Source: Euclidia mi
Taxonomy: Eukaryota > Arthropoda > Insecta > Lepidoptera > Erebidae
DNA: 64,000 nucleotides
Reading direction: 5' to 3'
Assembly (NCBI GenBank): GCA_944739405.2
Contig: OX123185.2
Span: forward strand, 8,429,840 to 8,493,839
The translations under genes were made by a program, and so were the position numbers. Below the pieces are notes generated by a model. The model made no database searches, had not been told where the DNA came from, and saw only the letters and a list, made by a program, of their open reading frames with translations. This document shows, piece after piece, positions 43,496 to 56,722 of this stretch (position 1 is the stretch's first letter; each line of letters starts with the position of its first letter).

Positions 43496-43762
43496 CTGCC
43501 TCCATGGTCCAGTGGATAGCGTATGCGACGGCTGATCGGAGGTCCCGGGTTCGATTCCCGGGTCGGGCCAAATTGTTACTGGGTTTTACCGAATTCTCAG
43601 TAGCAGCACGGAGTCTGGTGATGTGCCCGGTAACGGCAATAGGCTCGCCCCTATTACGTGGGACCTAAAAATTCATGGTGAAATGTGGGTGTAATATAAC
43701 ACCTCTGCCTACCCCTTCGGGGATACAGGCGTGATTCTATAAATAAATACAATAAAAAAATA
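43496..43762 (+). repeat. tRNA-derived SINE S1 with TSD, reference copy
   Basis: The intact head reads 'gcctccatggtccagtggat' and 'gggttcgattcccgggtcgg'. The body ends 'ccccttcggggatacaggcg' and an A-rich tail. Exact 12-bp duplications CAGTTTAGAGCT stand at 43484-43495 and 43763-43774. Confidence 0.95.
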
Positions 43763-43774
43763 CAGTTTAGAGCT

Positions 43775-45347
43775 TTTGAACGACAACGCACTTGTGAATA
43801 AGGAGCTATATAGTGCGATGGTAACGAAGCACATATAAAATCTACAAAACAATCTAATCTCGATAAAATTTTAACTTAAATTTAAACAATAGTTAAAAAA
43901 GGTATTCCGCACCAAATGTTTGCGTGATAGAGTAACAAACATTCATCCATCCTTACAAACCTTCGAAATTATAATTGAAATATGATCGCAAATGTTTTGC
44001 AACCAAAGTATTATTGTAATAAATAGAATAGAGTAGAGTATTAGCTATTGGGGAGAAATGTTTTCATAGCTAGGTGTGTTATGTCCCGTGCTTCCATTCA
44101 CGTTAATAATTTAATGATTAATGCTCCGCTCCTTTGGGTCGCGGCGTGATGTGATAATACCTAATCGTCTTCATTAAACGAGCTATTTAACGCTTAAGGC
44201 ATCGACTACTGCAAAATACAATTACAAATACATATTTGGTAAACATCATCAACAACATTTATAAAACTTCCATTTATTTCCATAAGGAGGTTTGTGTATT
44301 CTCATATTTCTCATAAATCTTATTTTAATAGAATAATAGGGCTGAAGAAATATATTTTACGTGAAAACAATGAGAATGTTATGTACCGAGCTAGTTACAA
44401 GCATTTTAATATTGCTATTGAGACAAAAATAACCATTTTTGTCTCATTAGCAAGCTATTATGTAATTTCTCCCTCTCTTCATTTTCAAAGGAAGTTACGT
44501 TATTTTGTTTCCATTTGATACGAAATTTTCTCTTAAAATCGCTTTGTAATAACAGGATAAAACGTTGGTACTTACTCTAAAAAATACTTATATGTTTAAT
44601 TTGAGCTATGTATACATTTTTTAAACATGATTATCTCAGGGTATCTGTAGTTATTTCAGAATACAATTTTATTAAAACGGGTCTAATTCGAGATTTAATA
44701 AAATTCGATAAAATCGATTGTTATTTCAGAACTCTGCATAATTACATCTCCTTAGGAAATCAATATATCTAACACCTTATCTTTTTTATAGTGGTCTACT
44801 ACTCTAATGACACCAAAGTGAACAAATACGTTCAGAATGCAGTAGGCTCGAGAAAACATCAAAGCAAGTAGAAAACTCATATAATTATAACGCTAACTAA
44901 ATAAATCCGTAGATTTGCCGTATATGTCCAATAACTTATTTCCATTAAGCCATCGTATCGTCCTAAAAATAATCGAAACCAAAAAGCCAGAATGTCTCAG
45001 CAGAAATAATATTAGGCATAGAAGAAATTGGCACACAATAAGAAGTGGAGTCTATTTCGTACATTTAGTATCGACATCGAAATATTTCACCGGAATGTTG
45101 TAGATCCCATACAAATAGCACTTCATTGTATCTACTTTACGTATCCTCGCAGGGAATATTTGACAGGCTTGTCTAGTTAAGCCGCGCATATTTATTAATA
45201 CTGACACAAGAAACAGCCTGCCAAGATGACAATTACTTTGTATGATGGTGCCGTTGAATCTTACTAAATGGGACATAGCGTAGACATAAATGTCAGGATA
45301 TGGGTACTTGGGTACTGCACAAGTCTTACAAAATTTACCATTATCAT
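43775..45347. other. no recognisable gene
   Basis: AT-rich DNA containing a short hairpin (44412-44453). Small open frames show no known domain. Confidence 0.45.
44412..44453. repeat. hairpin, 18-bp arms
   Basis: Arms 44412-44429 and 44436-44453 pair with one mismatch around a 6-base loop. Confidence 0.95.
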
Positions 45348-45470
45348 CATCATCGTTCTAACGATACATCAATGACTTTCATGTTCGAGCTCAGGGTCCG
45401 CTTACTAGTCTAACCAAATGTGACAGAATATTATTCCAGAGCTACTACGACAGTGACTTTCCCAAAATAT
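45348..45470 (-). repeat. repeat S6 fragment, reversed
   Basis: The reverse complement of 'gggtccgcttactagtctaa' matches the S6 phrase at 39241 and 27420. Confidence 0.5.
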
Positions 45471-47010
45471 ATCATTCTGTAGAAAGGGAAGAAGCAAGTT
45501 ATTGTGTACACTTTCGCAAGAAAGAGAAAAAAATACCTTTTTGTCGGAATAGATTTTCTTGTAAGTAAGAAAACGTGCAAATGAGATCTTTTGGCCACAA
45601 AATCTTAGTCTGCTTTCAAGGGAATTTTCAATTCATGTCTCTTTGACTAGCTAGTCTAGGTATACATACAAACAGTCATACACTTATAGATATACAATCA
45701 AAGCCCGATTTGTTGTGTTCTGACTTACTAAATGTTCCACACACCACACGACCGCGAATAACGTTTAAAACTAGGGCTTAAATACATTGGTGAACGTACC
45801 ACAATTACATTCAAGGTGTACCAAAACAAATCCTTTTTATTGCGAGTGGATTTATCACGGCAGTTTAAGGAAACAATTAGCAAATATCGTTAGAAACTCG
45901 TTTAGAGGGTAGATTACGACGGACCAGCCTAAATCACTCGCTCATGCGTGAAACAGTTTCAGGTGCAAAAGTTATTTAGAGGTTTGGTCAAACACGAGTT
46001 TGAGGGTTTTCAACCCTCAGTAAAATTGCAATTTAGCTGACCAGGATCGCAGTAAGTACGCTATTATATGGCGTGGTGGATATTAATAGTCGTTTCTAGA
46101 GTACATTAAGTATCCGTGGTAGGCCGCCGTGACAAAACCACCGAATTTCCCTGGAGCACTATCCAAAACATACCGCGAAGAAGAATAACTGGAATGAATG
46201 CAAAATGAAAATTATCATACAAATTCGCCATCTTATATGAACCAAGGTATTACTGTCACAATATAAGTATGCAAAAATATGTAAGGAGAACGTGGTTGGT
46301 TTTACGGTGTAGCGAAATTACGCGGATGAATATTGGCTATGTATTCGTAAGCGTAAATTTTCAGTACTTGTAATTTGCATCTGTAAAGTAAATAATTGTA
46401 GAGCGCTTTTGTTATCTCACTTCGATGTCATATTAGCTTTTTTGACATTCTCGCAACGAGAATATTTTGCCTAACATATATATGGAAATTGTCTGAATAT
46501 TTACTTTGTGTTTTGCTGTTGACTAAAGTTTTAGAATAATTATGTGTTTATTCTTAGAAGTAGGTATATTTTACGAAGAAAAACTTAATCGTCTCGTTCA
46601 TCTTTAACAAAAGGGATTGTTCAACATATTTGTGTAATAGTCAGAATTAACTCATGAACTACCTGCGGTTTGTGAGTTACATAAATTAACCAGGCTGTCG
46701 GTGAACGGTTTAATCGAAAGGGGTACTAGGTAACTACGTTTCTAAGTATGTCCAGTTGTTTTTAAATAAGATTATTATTGTCTACTTGTCTTGGATCAAT
46801 AAGCAATTAAACATAAAATGTGAACTGAAACTATCTTTATTGACGAGGCAACCCTAGTTGCAGATTTATGCCGCTGAACCACGATGTGATCACATTATTT
46901 AACTGCCCATTTTCAATTTATCTGTAGTCAACATGAGAAAAACCTTCATTCCTCTAATAATCATCTGCTTCTTTGTCCTTCTCACAGTTGTAGCCTAGTC
47001 TATTCATACT
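45471..47010. other. no recognisable gene
   Basis: No domain or repeat match. It is the left flank of the piggyBac-like element. Confidence 0.45.
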
Positions 47011-47014
47011 TTAA

Positions 47015-48321
47015 CACTAGAAGTGCAGGCGTTCCAAATTTAACCCATTTCGATTTTCTATCTGCTCTAACTAATATTGTATTGTTCGTATAGACATAAC
47101 TTTTTTTGGCTTTTCATGAAATATGATGATTATTATTTATGCGAGACCTCAAGCACGTAAATAGAAAATAAATATTTTTTTATGCCAATTTTACCTCTAA
47201 GCGCGACTGTGCCAATTTTGACCCAGTCATGGATATCAGAGTTTGACTTTATATTTCTTCTAAGTTAATAAAAAAATGTCGTTGATTGGTCAATGTATGT
47301 ACTTATGCGCTATAATATATACGCGGCGAAGCGAAGCGTGGGTGTAAGAATGGAGGGGTGGCATTACACCCTAAAAATAATGGTACAGAGTATGGCCATT
47401 TAGATATGGCCTAAAGAAAGGAAAACATATCACTTGTAACTAACTTTTTCAAGTCTTTCCTTGCTGAAAATCTAAAATGAAACGGAACAAGTATTGTTGG
47501 TACAATAAATAAAGCTCGTCAGGAATGCCTGCTTGCGATAACCAAGCGAAATAAGAGTTTAGTAGTTCGTATAGTACAGTAGTACTAAAAGATAATATCA
47601 CTTCGACAGTATATCAAGGAAAGCACAATAAAAATGTTCTCTTTAGCGTTATTCACCCAGGTATTCAAATAGCAACTACTACATACAAGGAAACCTCGAT
47701 AAACTATCATTTTACAATAGTTCAAAGTATGGGGTAGATGTTGTGGATGAAATGGCTCGTAGGTACTTTGTCAAAGCCCCCGTCTAGCCTATTTAGGCGT
47801 TCGCCACTTCACACTTATATGTGATATTGTATTGTGACCTAAATGGGAAAATAATCAGGAGTTGGGCTTTTATCTAACTAGCTGAGACATTTGCAAATTG
47901 CATGAAAAGGTCTAATGCTCATATCAATATACCAAATGAAAATGAAAAACCTGGACATCAAGAGAAACATACTCGTTGGCAGGTAAAGTCTCTTTGAGAC
48001 GGGAACAAGTCTCGTGTCAAATGCCAAGCTTGTAAAATAACAGTTTGCAGGAAGTGCACATCGAATTAGTCTTCCAATTGCTTATTTTGCGAGTCAAAAC
48101 TCTAATCGCACTCATCACAGTCATCACTTTAACTATTACATATTTTCTATTTTATTTAAGCCAAAATATATCAAAAATATGTGTACGTAATAAAATCATT
48201 TGTATCCTACTTAAAAGTTTTATTTGTATAAATAACTTTACATTACTGTACCGAATATTAAATGGACGAAATTAACCCATCCGCACTTCTAGGGGTATCA
48301 GGATGTTCCGCGCTTCTAGTG
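47015..48321 (+). mobile_element. piggyBac-like DNA transposon, complete ends
   Basis: TTAA duplications stand at 47011-47014 and 48322-48325. Just inside are terminal inverted repeats CACTAGAAGTGC (47015-47026) and GCGCTTCTAGTG (48310-48321), matching at 11 of 12 positions. A related subterminal motif, CGCACTTCTAG, lies at 48282-48292. At 1307 bp it is shorter than autonomous piggyBac elements (about 2.5 kb) but carries the C-terminal part of a transposase. It is an internally deleted, decayed copy with recognisable ends. Confidence 0.88.
47400..48062 (+). pseudogene. piggyBac-like transposase, C-terminal remnant
   Basis: Reading across frames gives 'KGKHITCN', 'NGTSIVGTINKARQECL', 'NYHFYNSSKYGVDVVDEMAR' and, near the end, 'NKSRVKCQACKITVCRKCT'. 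These correspond to the DDE-domain end (G-T-x-R/N-K block and G-V-D-x-x-D) and the C-terminal Cys-rich finger of piggyBac transposases. The last catalytic Asp block (GVDVVD) is visible. The N-terminal half with the first catalytic Asp residues is missing, and several stops interrupt the rest. It lies wholly inside the terminal repeats at 47015 and 48321. Confidence 0.75.
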
Positions 48322-48325
48322 TTAA

Positions 48326-49784
48326 TATACAATCTAGGTATCCTTCTCAGGAATGCTCTCCCTCTTGAAAGGATGTCCACTAACCGTTTTACGTTTAAAA
48401 CCAGAGTTCGGCAGAATTATTTAGATGCACTAACTGAATCGTCATAGGTATTTTATAGTTTATTTATTTTATATATGTATTTATTAATAAATACATATTT
48501 ACGGTATGTAAGAACGTAGGTATATTAGGTACAATATATCATGTTATAAGTATTATGAGTAGGTTTCGCTTTTCTTTTTTTTTTTTCTTTCTTTTTAATT
48601 TAAGAAATGCACCTATTACATGTTTCTCTGCATCACCCAAATGTTGGCTGGTAGATAATACCTTCGGCATTAAGTCCACCTTTGTACAAAGGAGAAAGAC
48701 CAAATACGGCCTGTAGCGGCCAGAAAGTTGTGAATCGTTGAAATTAAACATATAATTTTTAAAAAATTTACATCGTTTTCGTTTCTTGATAGAGTATGGG
48801 TGAAAGAATTTAGTTTTTAAAGATTAATTATTTTAAATAAGCTATGGTAATAGCGGATGAATGTCTTATGTTGCCAGCATTAAAAATAAAATGAAGTATG
48901 GTAGGCAGAAATTGTTTTAAGGAAATAATATTTTTATTACTATATTAGAAAACAATATATTTTATTTACTTTATAAGTATATTTGTAAAAAGAATCAAGA
49001 AATATATAATTTATTATACATTCCATAATTATTAATCGGTAAAAATCGTTTTGTTTTTTTAATCGATAGTAGAAATATTTTTTCAAACCATTTGCAACAC
49101 TTTTTTTATCTGTTATGTCATTCGTGTTGCTACTGTGTATCGTAAATATTTTGCTCTGATTTATTGGTGTTTTCGTACGGTTTTAATGTAATGTAATTGA
49201 ATATAAATTCAATAATAATGATCAGTACCTTCTACCCATGCTAAGAATATGCAGCGGTGTTTGTGATTGTGGTTAGCTTTTTTGGACGAGTATACATAGT
49301 ACGAGGTTCCCTAGTACACAGGTGATTATTCATTATTATTGGCCACTCTTTATGTAGTTTTTGTTCTTCAAGACGCAAAGACATACTTTTATTTACATCT
49401 AGGTATTATACTTATGTTAAAATTCAATTTTGAGGTATATTTAGTTGCGGAATAATTTCCATTTCAAATATCTCGTATCTTATTTCCACCAAAATTTATT
49501 TAAAAAGAAATTATACAGGCTAATAGAGTAGTCATTTATCTTCAAAACACACATGGTGTTGTGTTTGGCCGTGCCAGGCCCATAATGTATGGCCAAATGG
49601 TACATCTCCTTTTGTGCATAAAGTTATAAAATAAAATAAATAAATAAAATAATTATATGTCAAACACGCGTATATACATGCATATTTATTGAGTAGTGTT
49701 GCTCAGTGCGAGCATAATAAACCATTTCCATTGTCCTAAGTTTTATTTAAAATAATCGATTTTTAGGGTTCCGTAACTCGAAAA
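48326..49784. other. no gene; decayed repeat 3' end near 49640
   Basis: AT-rich DNA. 'tttggccgtgccaggcccat' followed by 'cataaagttataaaataaaa' at 49565-49650 resembles a retroposon 3' end with an A-rich tail. Nothing else is assignable. Confidence 0.4.
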
Positions 49785-51300
49785 AGAACTCAAAAAGGGA
49801 ACCTACCAACTACCGTCCCATAGCGATATTGCCTACCATATCGAAAATATTTGAAAGGCTGTGCAATTTGTAATCGCGTATACTCCTACCGCGAAAAATA
49901 CAATATATTCGATAATTGGCAAAATGGATTCCTTTCGTAAAAATCGCTCCACCACGTTAGCAGTCTACAAATACATACAAGGGACCCTTAACCTAATAAA
50001 TAACAGAAATTACGCAATAGGTGTTTTGTTAGACATGACAAAAGCTTACGATAAGGTTCAATACGAGATCTTACTATATTAACTGCACGGGATAGGCATA
50101 AGAGGAAAGGCTCACGATTGGTTCACTTCATACTTAAGGAATAGAGAACACCAAGTTCAAATAGAGTACTTTAATTAAGAAAATAAAATAATTAATGCAT
50201 CCATTCCTCAGGGTAGCGTAATCGGTTGCCTACTATTTCTTATATATATCAACGATCTTCCAAAATATATAGAATTCCCGTGTGTATTATTTGCGGATGA
50301 TATATCGCTTCTAATCTCATGTAAAAACAACACGAACTTATTAGACAAACTAAACAGCGCGTTTAACCAAACCGTTACTTGGCTAGATAATCATAATCTC
50401 TAAATAAATATAACAAAAACACAAATAATGACTTTCCAACCTCGTCAAAAAATGCCTCTTTACATAAATTATACATATAACAATTGTAAAGTTGAGACAG
50501 TTAATGAGTTTAGATTTTTAGGCCTAACAATAGATACAAACGTCAACTGGAGGTCACATATGCAAAAAATAAAAACAAAACTTTCGCAATTCTCCTATGC
50601 ACTTAGAGAAATAAAAAAAAGAACAAACATCCAAACGGCCCTCAACATATACTACGCGTATGCTTATGGCTTAGCTATGGTGTTACTCTATGGGGTAATA
50701 GCACAGACGCATCTGTACTCCTCATACTCCAAATGAAACTAATAAGAATAATAGCAAATATTGAAGATACAGAAAGTTGTCGACACTATTTTAAACACTA
50801 TAAAATCCTAGCCCTGCCAAGCATATACATTTTAGAAACATGCAAATTTGTACACAAACACCAAGAATTTTACACAAAACAAGAAGACATACAAGTAAAA
50901 TATACATTCCGCCATAAAAATACATTAAATCTACCGACATCTAACTTAACTATGCACTCGTCTAGCCCATATGTAATGTCTATTAAGATATATAACAAAT
51001 TACCAGATGCAATAAAATCAGAAAACAAAATACATATATCTACAAAGATAGTTAAAAACCTTTTGTTAGACAAATGCTATTATTCAATTTAATGATTACC
51101 TAACTGATAAGACGCTTACAATTATATAATCATAAAACAAATATAATTTAAATATAATTTACATTCTTAATCATAAAAATTAATTTTCTTCCTCTCTTCT
51201 ACACTTGCTGTGCCCGACAGGGTTCACAATGATCAGAATTGTACTTTCTTGCCACCTAAGTAAACATTGTGAAATGTAAATAAAGTTTTGAGTATTTAAA
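49785..51300 (+). pseudogene. CR1-like LINE 'H', reverse transcriptase and 3' end
   Basis: A 5'-truncated ORF2. It enters at 'NYRPIAILPTISKIFERL', then 'NGFRKNRSTTLAVYKYI', 'IGVLLDMTKAYDKVQ' (motif A), 'IPQGSVIGCLLFLIYINDLP' (motif B), 'VLFADDISLL' (motif C) and 'NEFRFLGLTIDTNVNW'. The C-terminus reads 'IYNKLPDAIK' and 'LLLDKCYYSI' at 51092. The same frame holds from 49861 to 50736 with three in-frame stops, then shifts by one. A short AT-rich 3' end with an AATAAA-like signal closes near 51300. The absent endonuclease shows 5' truncation. The 4262-4750 fragment is a relative. Confidence 0.82.
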
Positions 51301-52559
51301 TCCGTAACCTGTAGTTTACTTTCAATGTATTATTTATTATTAAAACGAATCATACTTTATGACATTGACAAATATGGTTGGTTGCTTTGCCGTAAGCTCT
51401 AACATAATATAAATTACTGTCACTCTTACAGTATTAATTTGCTTCTCAGTCAGGGACATTTTGACACGATGAATTACAAAAATTATGTAAAATCTATTAG
51501 AAATAATTTCTGTTAAAACAATTTTAATTTGTGGTCTAGCAGGAGGGCTTTATTTCAAAATTAGTTCAAACAAAAGAGTGACGCTTGTCGTTAGTGCATA
51601 TTGTGTTCTGTTCTGTGCGATGACAATGTCACATTTTACATCATTGGTGGGCGATGTGCGCACACCATTTGACTTCAGAAAAAATTTTGGCCTAGTCCCT
51701 TTAAACTATATTATCATTTGTGTTTCAATATTTTGCGATTCCGGTAACCATCTAAAACTGCTGGATAACACGAAAACTTCTGGTTTAACAATCAGTGGTT
51801 CTGATTTGCCAATATCTCGGTTCTTGTTTCTAGTTTTAGAATCATATTGGCAACACTGGAAACGTCAGACGTAAAATTACATAGTTCCGTAATTTTAAAA
51901 GTTTTATCTTATTTTAAATGAATATTAAATGCTTATATCTCATTAATATTGTGAATTGTAATATAGAAGTGTGAAAGACATTGAGTTTGGTGTTTGAAAC
52001 CTCGAACCAAATAGTTTTTGGCGGACAGATCTACTACCAGGTGTTAATGGACGGATTTGACATCATCTTTAAACCCGGGGAGTATTTTACTTATTAACTT
52101 ACACTCCTCATCACACATTTACTCGGCTCACACCAACGTCCATCACACACTGGCGTAGTTTCTATCTCCTTTTGCTTGACAAAACGTGGAAGCAAAATCG
52201 AAGACTGAACAAACGCCCCATACAAACACCTACTACACTTACACTTCACATTAATTTAAGTGTGTAATTTAAGATCTTCATAATATAATATAAAAATTGA
52301 TTCAAATAATATAAATATAAATTTGCCAAGATTATGATTTTCTTTTTCTACCAACATATTTTGCCTAATTAATTAAAAATTTAATAACACCTTTAATTTC
52401 TTTCCTTTAAATTATATTTTCCCTTTCTGCTGTTTATCTACTGTCCTTCTAGCTAAAGTATAATTAATTTTTATATATATTTATTTATTTATTATCTATA
52501 AACTTCTACTCATTACTGATTTATCTCTTCTCTGACATCTTGATTATTTTTCTGTCCTT
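51301..52559. other. no recognisable gene; possible CR1 leader
   Basis: AT-rich DNA. The part from about 52080 may belong to the 5' leader of the following CR1-like element. An acceptor-like 'tttttctgtccttag' ends at 52561. Confidence 0.35.
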
Positions 52560-52619
52560 AGGTGTTTGGCATATCCTTGGCTATGAGCCATTCCACAATG
52601 AGCTCTATGATGACCAGGA

Positions 52620-53974
52620 AAGCCACAGCGTGCAGACTGTGAAGAGGACATCAGGATTGTCAACGATAGGGTTTCCAACCTGAAGGCTCAACTCGTAGAA
52701 CTCCATATCGAGTATATGGACACACTGGCCCAGCGAGATAGGTTACAGGAAGAAATCCATTTATTGACCGCTAGCAATTATGCCCATTCATGGTCTATGA
52801 GTCGCATTAGGGAACTAGAATGCTGTTTAGAACAATCATTTACTAAGATTAAATCACTAGAACAAACAATAGATATATTAAATAGTAATAAAACTCAGAA
52901 CCTTTACTCAGAGGTTGTAGGTAATAGATTAGGCTTAGATTCAAAACAATTAAAAATAAACATGAATTGTCTGAAACGGCATAGAAAGTATAATAAATTA
53001 AATAAACATATTAGGTAACTCGTGCTTAGTCTAAAGCAATATAAGAAAACTAAAATAACATCTCAGCAATATAAATGTTTAGTTTCTGAGCGTTCCGAAT
53101 TGTTAATGGAGTTAGACAATTACAATGCAGAGTTGATTAATGGCAAAATGTTATATGACCAACATACTAGGGATCTTAAGAGTCAAATTAATTCCTTACA
53201 ATCTCAAATAAGTAGAATGAAAACGCAATATGAAAATGAGGTTCAGGAGTATATTAGGAAATATGATGAGATTGCACAAGTGGGGAGGCAAAATTTAAAA
53301 TATGTAAAGGCTTTAACAAATACCAATAGTTGTTTGAATATCGTAAAACCAACATTACCCACTTGCGAGTCCCAGATTATTTGCGATAGTGATAAAAGTA
53401 CTTGTTCAGTGAATAATAGAACAGGTAAGTCTTCTTTAGGTAAGAATTCTGGCACAAATAAAGTTTATATGTTCTCAGATAGGCTTGGTGTAGGTTTAGG
53501 TAGTTTAATAAAATGTTAGCTGACACAACACAATACTATCAATTATTGTTATCCAGGGTCTTCGGTTACATATCTAATTAAACATTAAATACAACAATAT
53601 TTGGTAGGCAGTCTACAATAATTATCACATATGGTGATAGCCCAACGGTGACTAAAAAGGATATCTTTAATTTGACAGAAGTTATGTTATCGCTTCACAG
53701 GAAATTTGAATGCAAATTTATAACTCTTGCTTTGCCTCATTCTTATAGCTTAAATGAAACAATGAATAGTTATATTAATGAACTCAACTTGTACTTATAC
53801 AATTTGACATGGCAATATAAATATTTTATTTTATTATTTGACATTAATAATTTTATTAGTAATTTTACATTGACCAAAGTATATACTATGTATCTGCCAC
53901 TATTTTATAGAAGACAAGTTGCTAAATTATTAGCATTTAATTTACAAAATGACACAGTTAGTTTCTGTAAATAG
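52620..53974 (+). pseudogene. CR1-like LINE 'I' ORF1: coiled coil plus SGNH esterase
   Basis: A Leu/Glu/Lys-rich coiled coil runs from about 52640 to 53260 in one frame with a single TAA at 53016-53018. It is followed by SGNH-hydrolase-like blocks: 'VYMFSDRLGVGLGSLI' (block I, Ser-Asp), 'YCYPGSS', and in another frame 'IIITYGDSPTVTKKDI' and 'ITLALPHSYSLN'. Esterase domains of this sort are known from ORF1 of many CR1 elements and may act on lipid or membrane. At least one stop and one frameshift break it. ORF2 follows about 80 bases later, the normal CR1 order. Confidence 0.7.
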
Positions 53975-54054
53975 TTCCTATCTTTATAATTCTTCTATTG
54001 AATATACTGACATAAGTTCTTTAAACTTAAGACTAGGACAAAGGGTAGACAAAT

Positions 54055-56722
54055 TCAACTGAATGTAGTACATCAAAATATACAAGGTCTATCTGGCAAG
54101 GATTTAGAATTAAGTTTAGATTAAAAAAATCACTGTATACAAGTTATGTGTATTACAGAACACTGGCTAAAAGAGTAGCAAATAAAATTCTTAAATAACT
54201 CACAATACACGGTACACAGTGCCTTCTCTAGGAAACACGCTATTCATGGTGGATCCTTGATTATTATTTCAAATAGCTTAACATGTAAAAAACGGAAAGA
54301 CATAGCAAGTTTGTTTATAGAACGCACCGTGGAACTGTCATGTGTAGAACTTGAGCAGCATATTATCATATGTGTATATCGTCCACCGTTAAGTAACTTT
54401 AGCTTGTTTGAATCGGTTATTGAAGATGCAATTACTAAAATTAGGAGCAATAAGAAAGGTAATATAGTTTATGGTGATTTTAATGTAAATCTTCTTGATC
54501 ATTCAGTAGTGACTAGTAGATTTTTAAATCTATTTAAATCATTTAATTTAAAAAAATTGTTTCTTGAACCAACTAGAATTACAGCAACATCATCCACCTG
54601 TCTTGACAATATATTTAGTAATTGTACAGTTTCGAATAAATTAGTAAGTTCTGAATTAACTTCGGATCACTGTGGTCAATTAGCAAGGTTTCCATATTAT
54701 AGTGATAGCATTATACAGAGAGTGTTAGTTAGGCCATTACCTAGGCATAAGTTTAATGAATTCCGAAATAAAATTTTGATTGAAATGAATGCTATGAATC
54801 CTAATTTAATGGAGATTGATTCGCCAAATGAAAATTTCAATTATTTATTTCATGTAGTTAACAACGAATTACAGAATACTTTTAGGACTAAGGAGTAAGT
54901 AGTTAAGGAATCTCGAGCTTTTAGTAAGTGGGCTACTGTAGATATTTACAAAAGCAGAGCAAAGATGTATGAGTTGTACGGTATGAAGAGATACAATTCT
55001 GATTCGAACTTCAAAGATTATGTTAGGAATTATTCCAAGATATTTAAAAGAGTGTGCCATACAGCCAAGGCATTATTTGTTAGGAACAAAATTGAACAAT
55101 CCTCGAATAAAATTAAGCCAACCTGGCGAGCTATTATTGAAACAACAGGTAAGACAACACTAAGAGGTAATATTTTTAGTTTATTTGATAGTGACAAATT
55201 AATTCATAATGACAAAGAAGTCGCACACACATTAAATAAATTCTTTGCTAGCATACCGATTACTACTACTAGAGAATTAAAGTCATCAGCTATAGTCGCA
55301 GAAAACCTATTAGAATCTAGTGCAGGAAAATGTGATATATTATTTAAGTTCCATTGTATCAATTCTACCGACATAATAAGTACTTTTCAATCTCTAGAGA
55401 CTAAGAATACAGTTGATCTCTGGGGCATTTCTGTTAAGGTTTTGAAAAGTATAATTGATGTAGTAGCTCCTTTTTTAAGCAACTTATTTAATAAAGGTAT
55501 TGAATCAGGTGTTTTTCCCGATCTTATAAAACACAGTAGGATAATACCTCTTTTCAAATCCGGCAGTAAGACTGATCCTAGTAATTATAGGCCAATATCG
55601 ATACTACCTGCCTTTAGTAAGATTTTTGAAAGATCATACTCAAGCAATTACTTAGACATTTTAATCTAAACAGCTTCCTTCATAGTGAGCAATATGGATT
55701 TACCAAGGGTCACTCGAAAACAGATGTAGGAGTAGCGTTACTTAAACACATATTCAGTGCATGGGAGAGTGCCCAAAATGCTATTGGTGTGTTTTGCGAC
55801 CTTTCGAAAGCATTCGATTGTGTCTGCCATGAAACGCTATTATGCAAACTTAGACATTACGGCGTACAGACTAAAGCATTGGAAGTCATTAAGTCATACT
55901 TAAGTGACAGAATCCAATGTGTTGAAATAAACGGCTCAAAATCCAGTGGCTTACCTGTTCATTTAGGAGTGCCGCAAGGCAGCATCCTAGGGTCTTTCTT
56001 GTTTCTTGTTTACATAAATGATTTACCTTTTTACTTGAAAAACATTTGTGACGTTGTACTGTTTGCTGACGATACTTCTTTGATATTCAAAGTAGATAGA
56101 AATAAGGAACATTTTAACGAAATAAACAGTGCGCTCATTCAAGTAACTAAATGGTTTAATGTAAACAATCTAGTACTGAACGCCAAAAAAACAAAATGTG
56201 TTAAGTTTGCTCTGCCTTATGTCAGAAACCTTGGTCCTAGTATAGCTCTAAATGACGATGTTCTCGAAACATCTGAATCTACATTATTTCTAGGAATAAC
56301 ACTTGATTCGAAATTACAGTGGGGTGCGCACGTTACATATCTCTCAGCGAAACTTAGCTCAGCTGCTTATGCCATTAAGAAGGTTCGTAGGTAAGCTGAT
56401 GTCGATATGGCTAGATTGGTTTATTTTAGCTATTTTCATAGTGTTATGTCAAATGGCATTCTATTATGGGGTAAGGCTGCTGTCATCCAAAATATTTTAT
56501 ATTGCAAAAACGGGCAGTTAGGGCCATTTACCAATTAAAGACAAGAGTCTCACTCAAAGAAAAAATTAAAAATATTGGTATTCTTACTGTAGCATCACAA
56601 TATATTGATGCCAGTGTTATGTATGTACGACTACATATAAATTCTTACAAAATGAATAGTGACATACACAATATTATTACTAGGAACAGGCACAAATTAT
56701 GTGTACCATATTTCCGTTTACA
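54055..56722 (+). pseudogene. CR1-like LINE 'I' ORF2, first part
   Basis: Endonuclease landmarks: 'VVHQNIQGLSGKDLE', 'MCITEHWLK', 'IIICVYRPPLSNFS', 'NIVYGDFNVNLLDHS', 'STCLDNIFSN' and 'ELTSDHCGQL'. Reverse transcriptase: 'NYRPISILPAFSKIFE', 'GVFCDLSKAFDCVCHE' (motif A), 'GVPQGSILGSFLFLVYINDL' (motif B), 'VVLFADDTSLIF' (motif C) and 'STLFLGITLDSKLQWGAHV'. From 54257 to 55669 the frame is open except for a stop at 54896-54898. A shift between 55669 and 55789 and another after 56394 follow. The protein breaks off at 56722, where an RTE copy is inserted, and resumes at 58316. Confidence 0.88.

Noticed and set aside
43496..43575. tRNA gene in the S1 head
   Set aside because: Same reason: the head belongs to a repeated SINE with TSDs, and its acceptor stem does not close as a tRNA.
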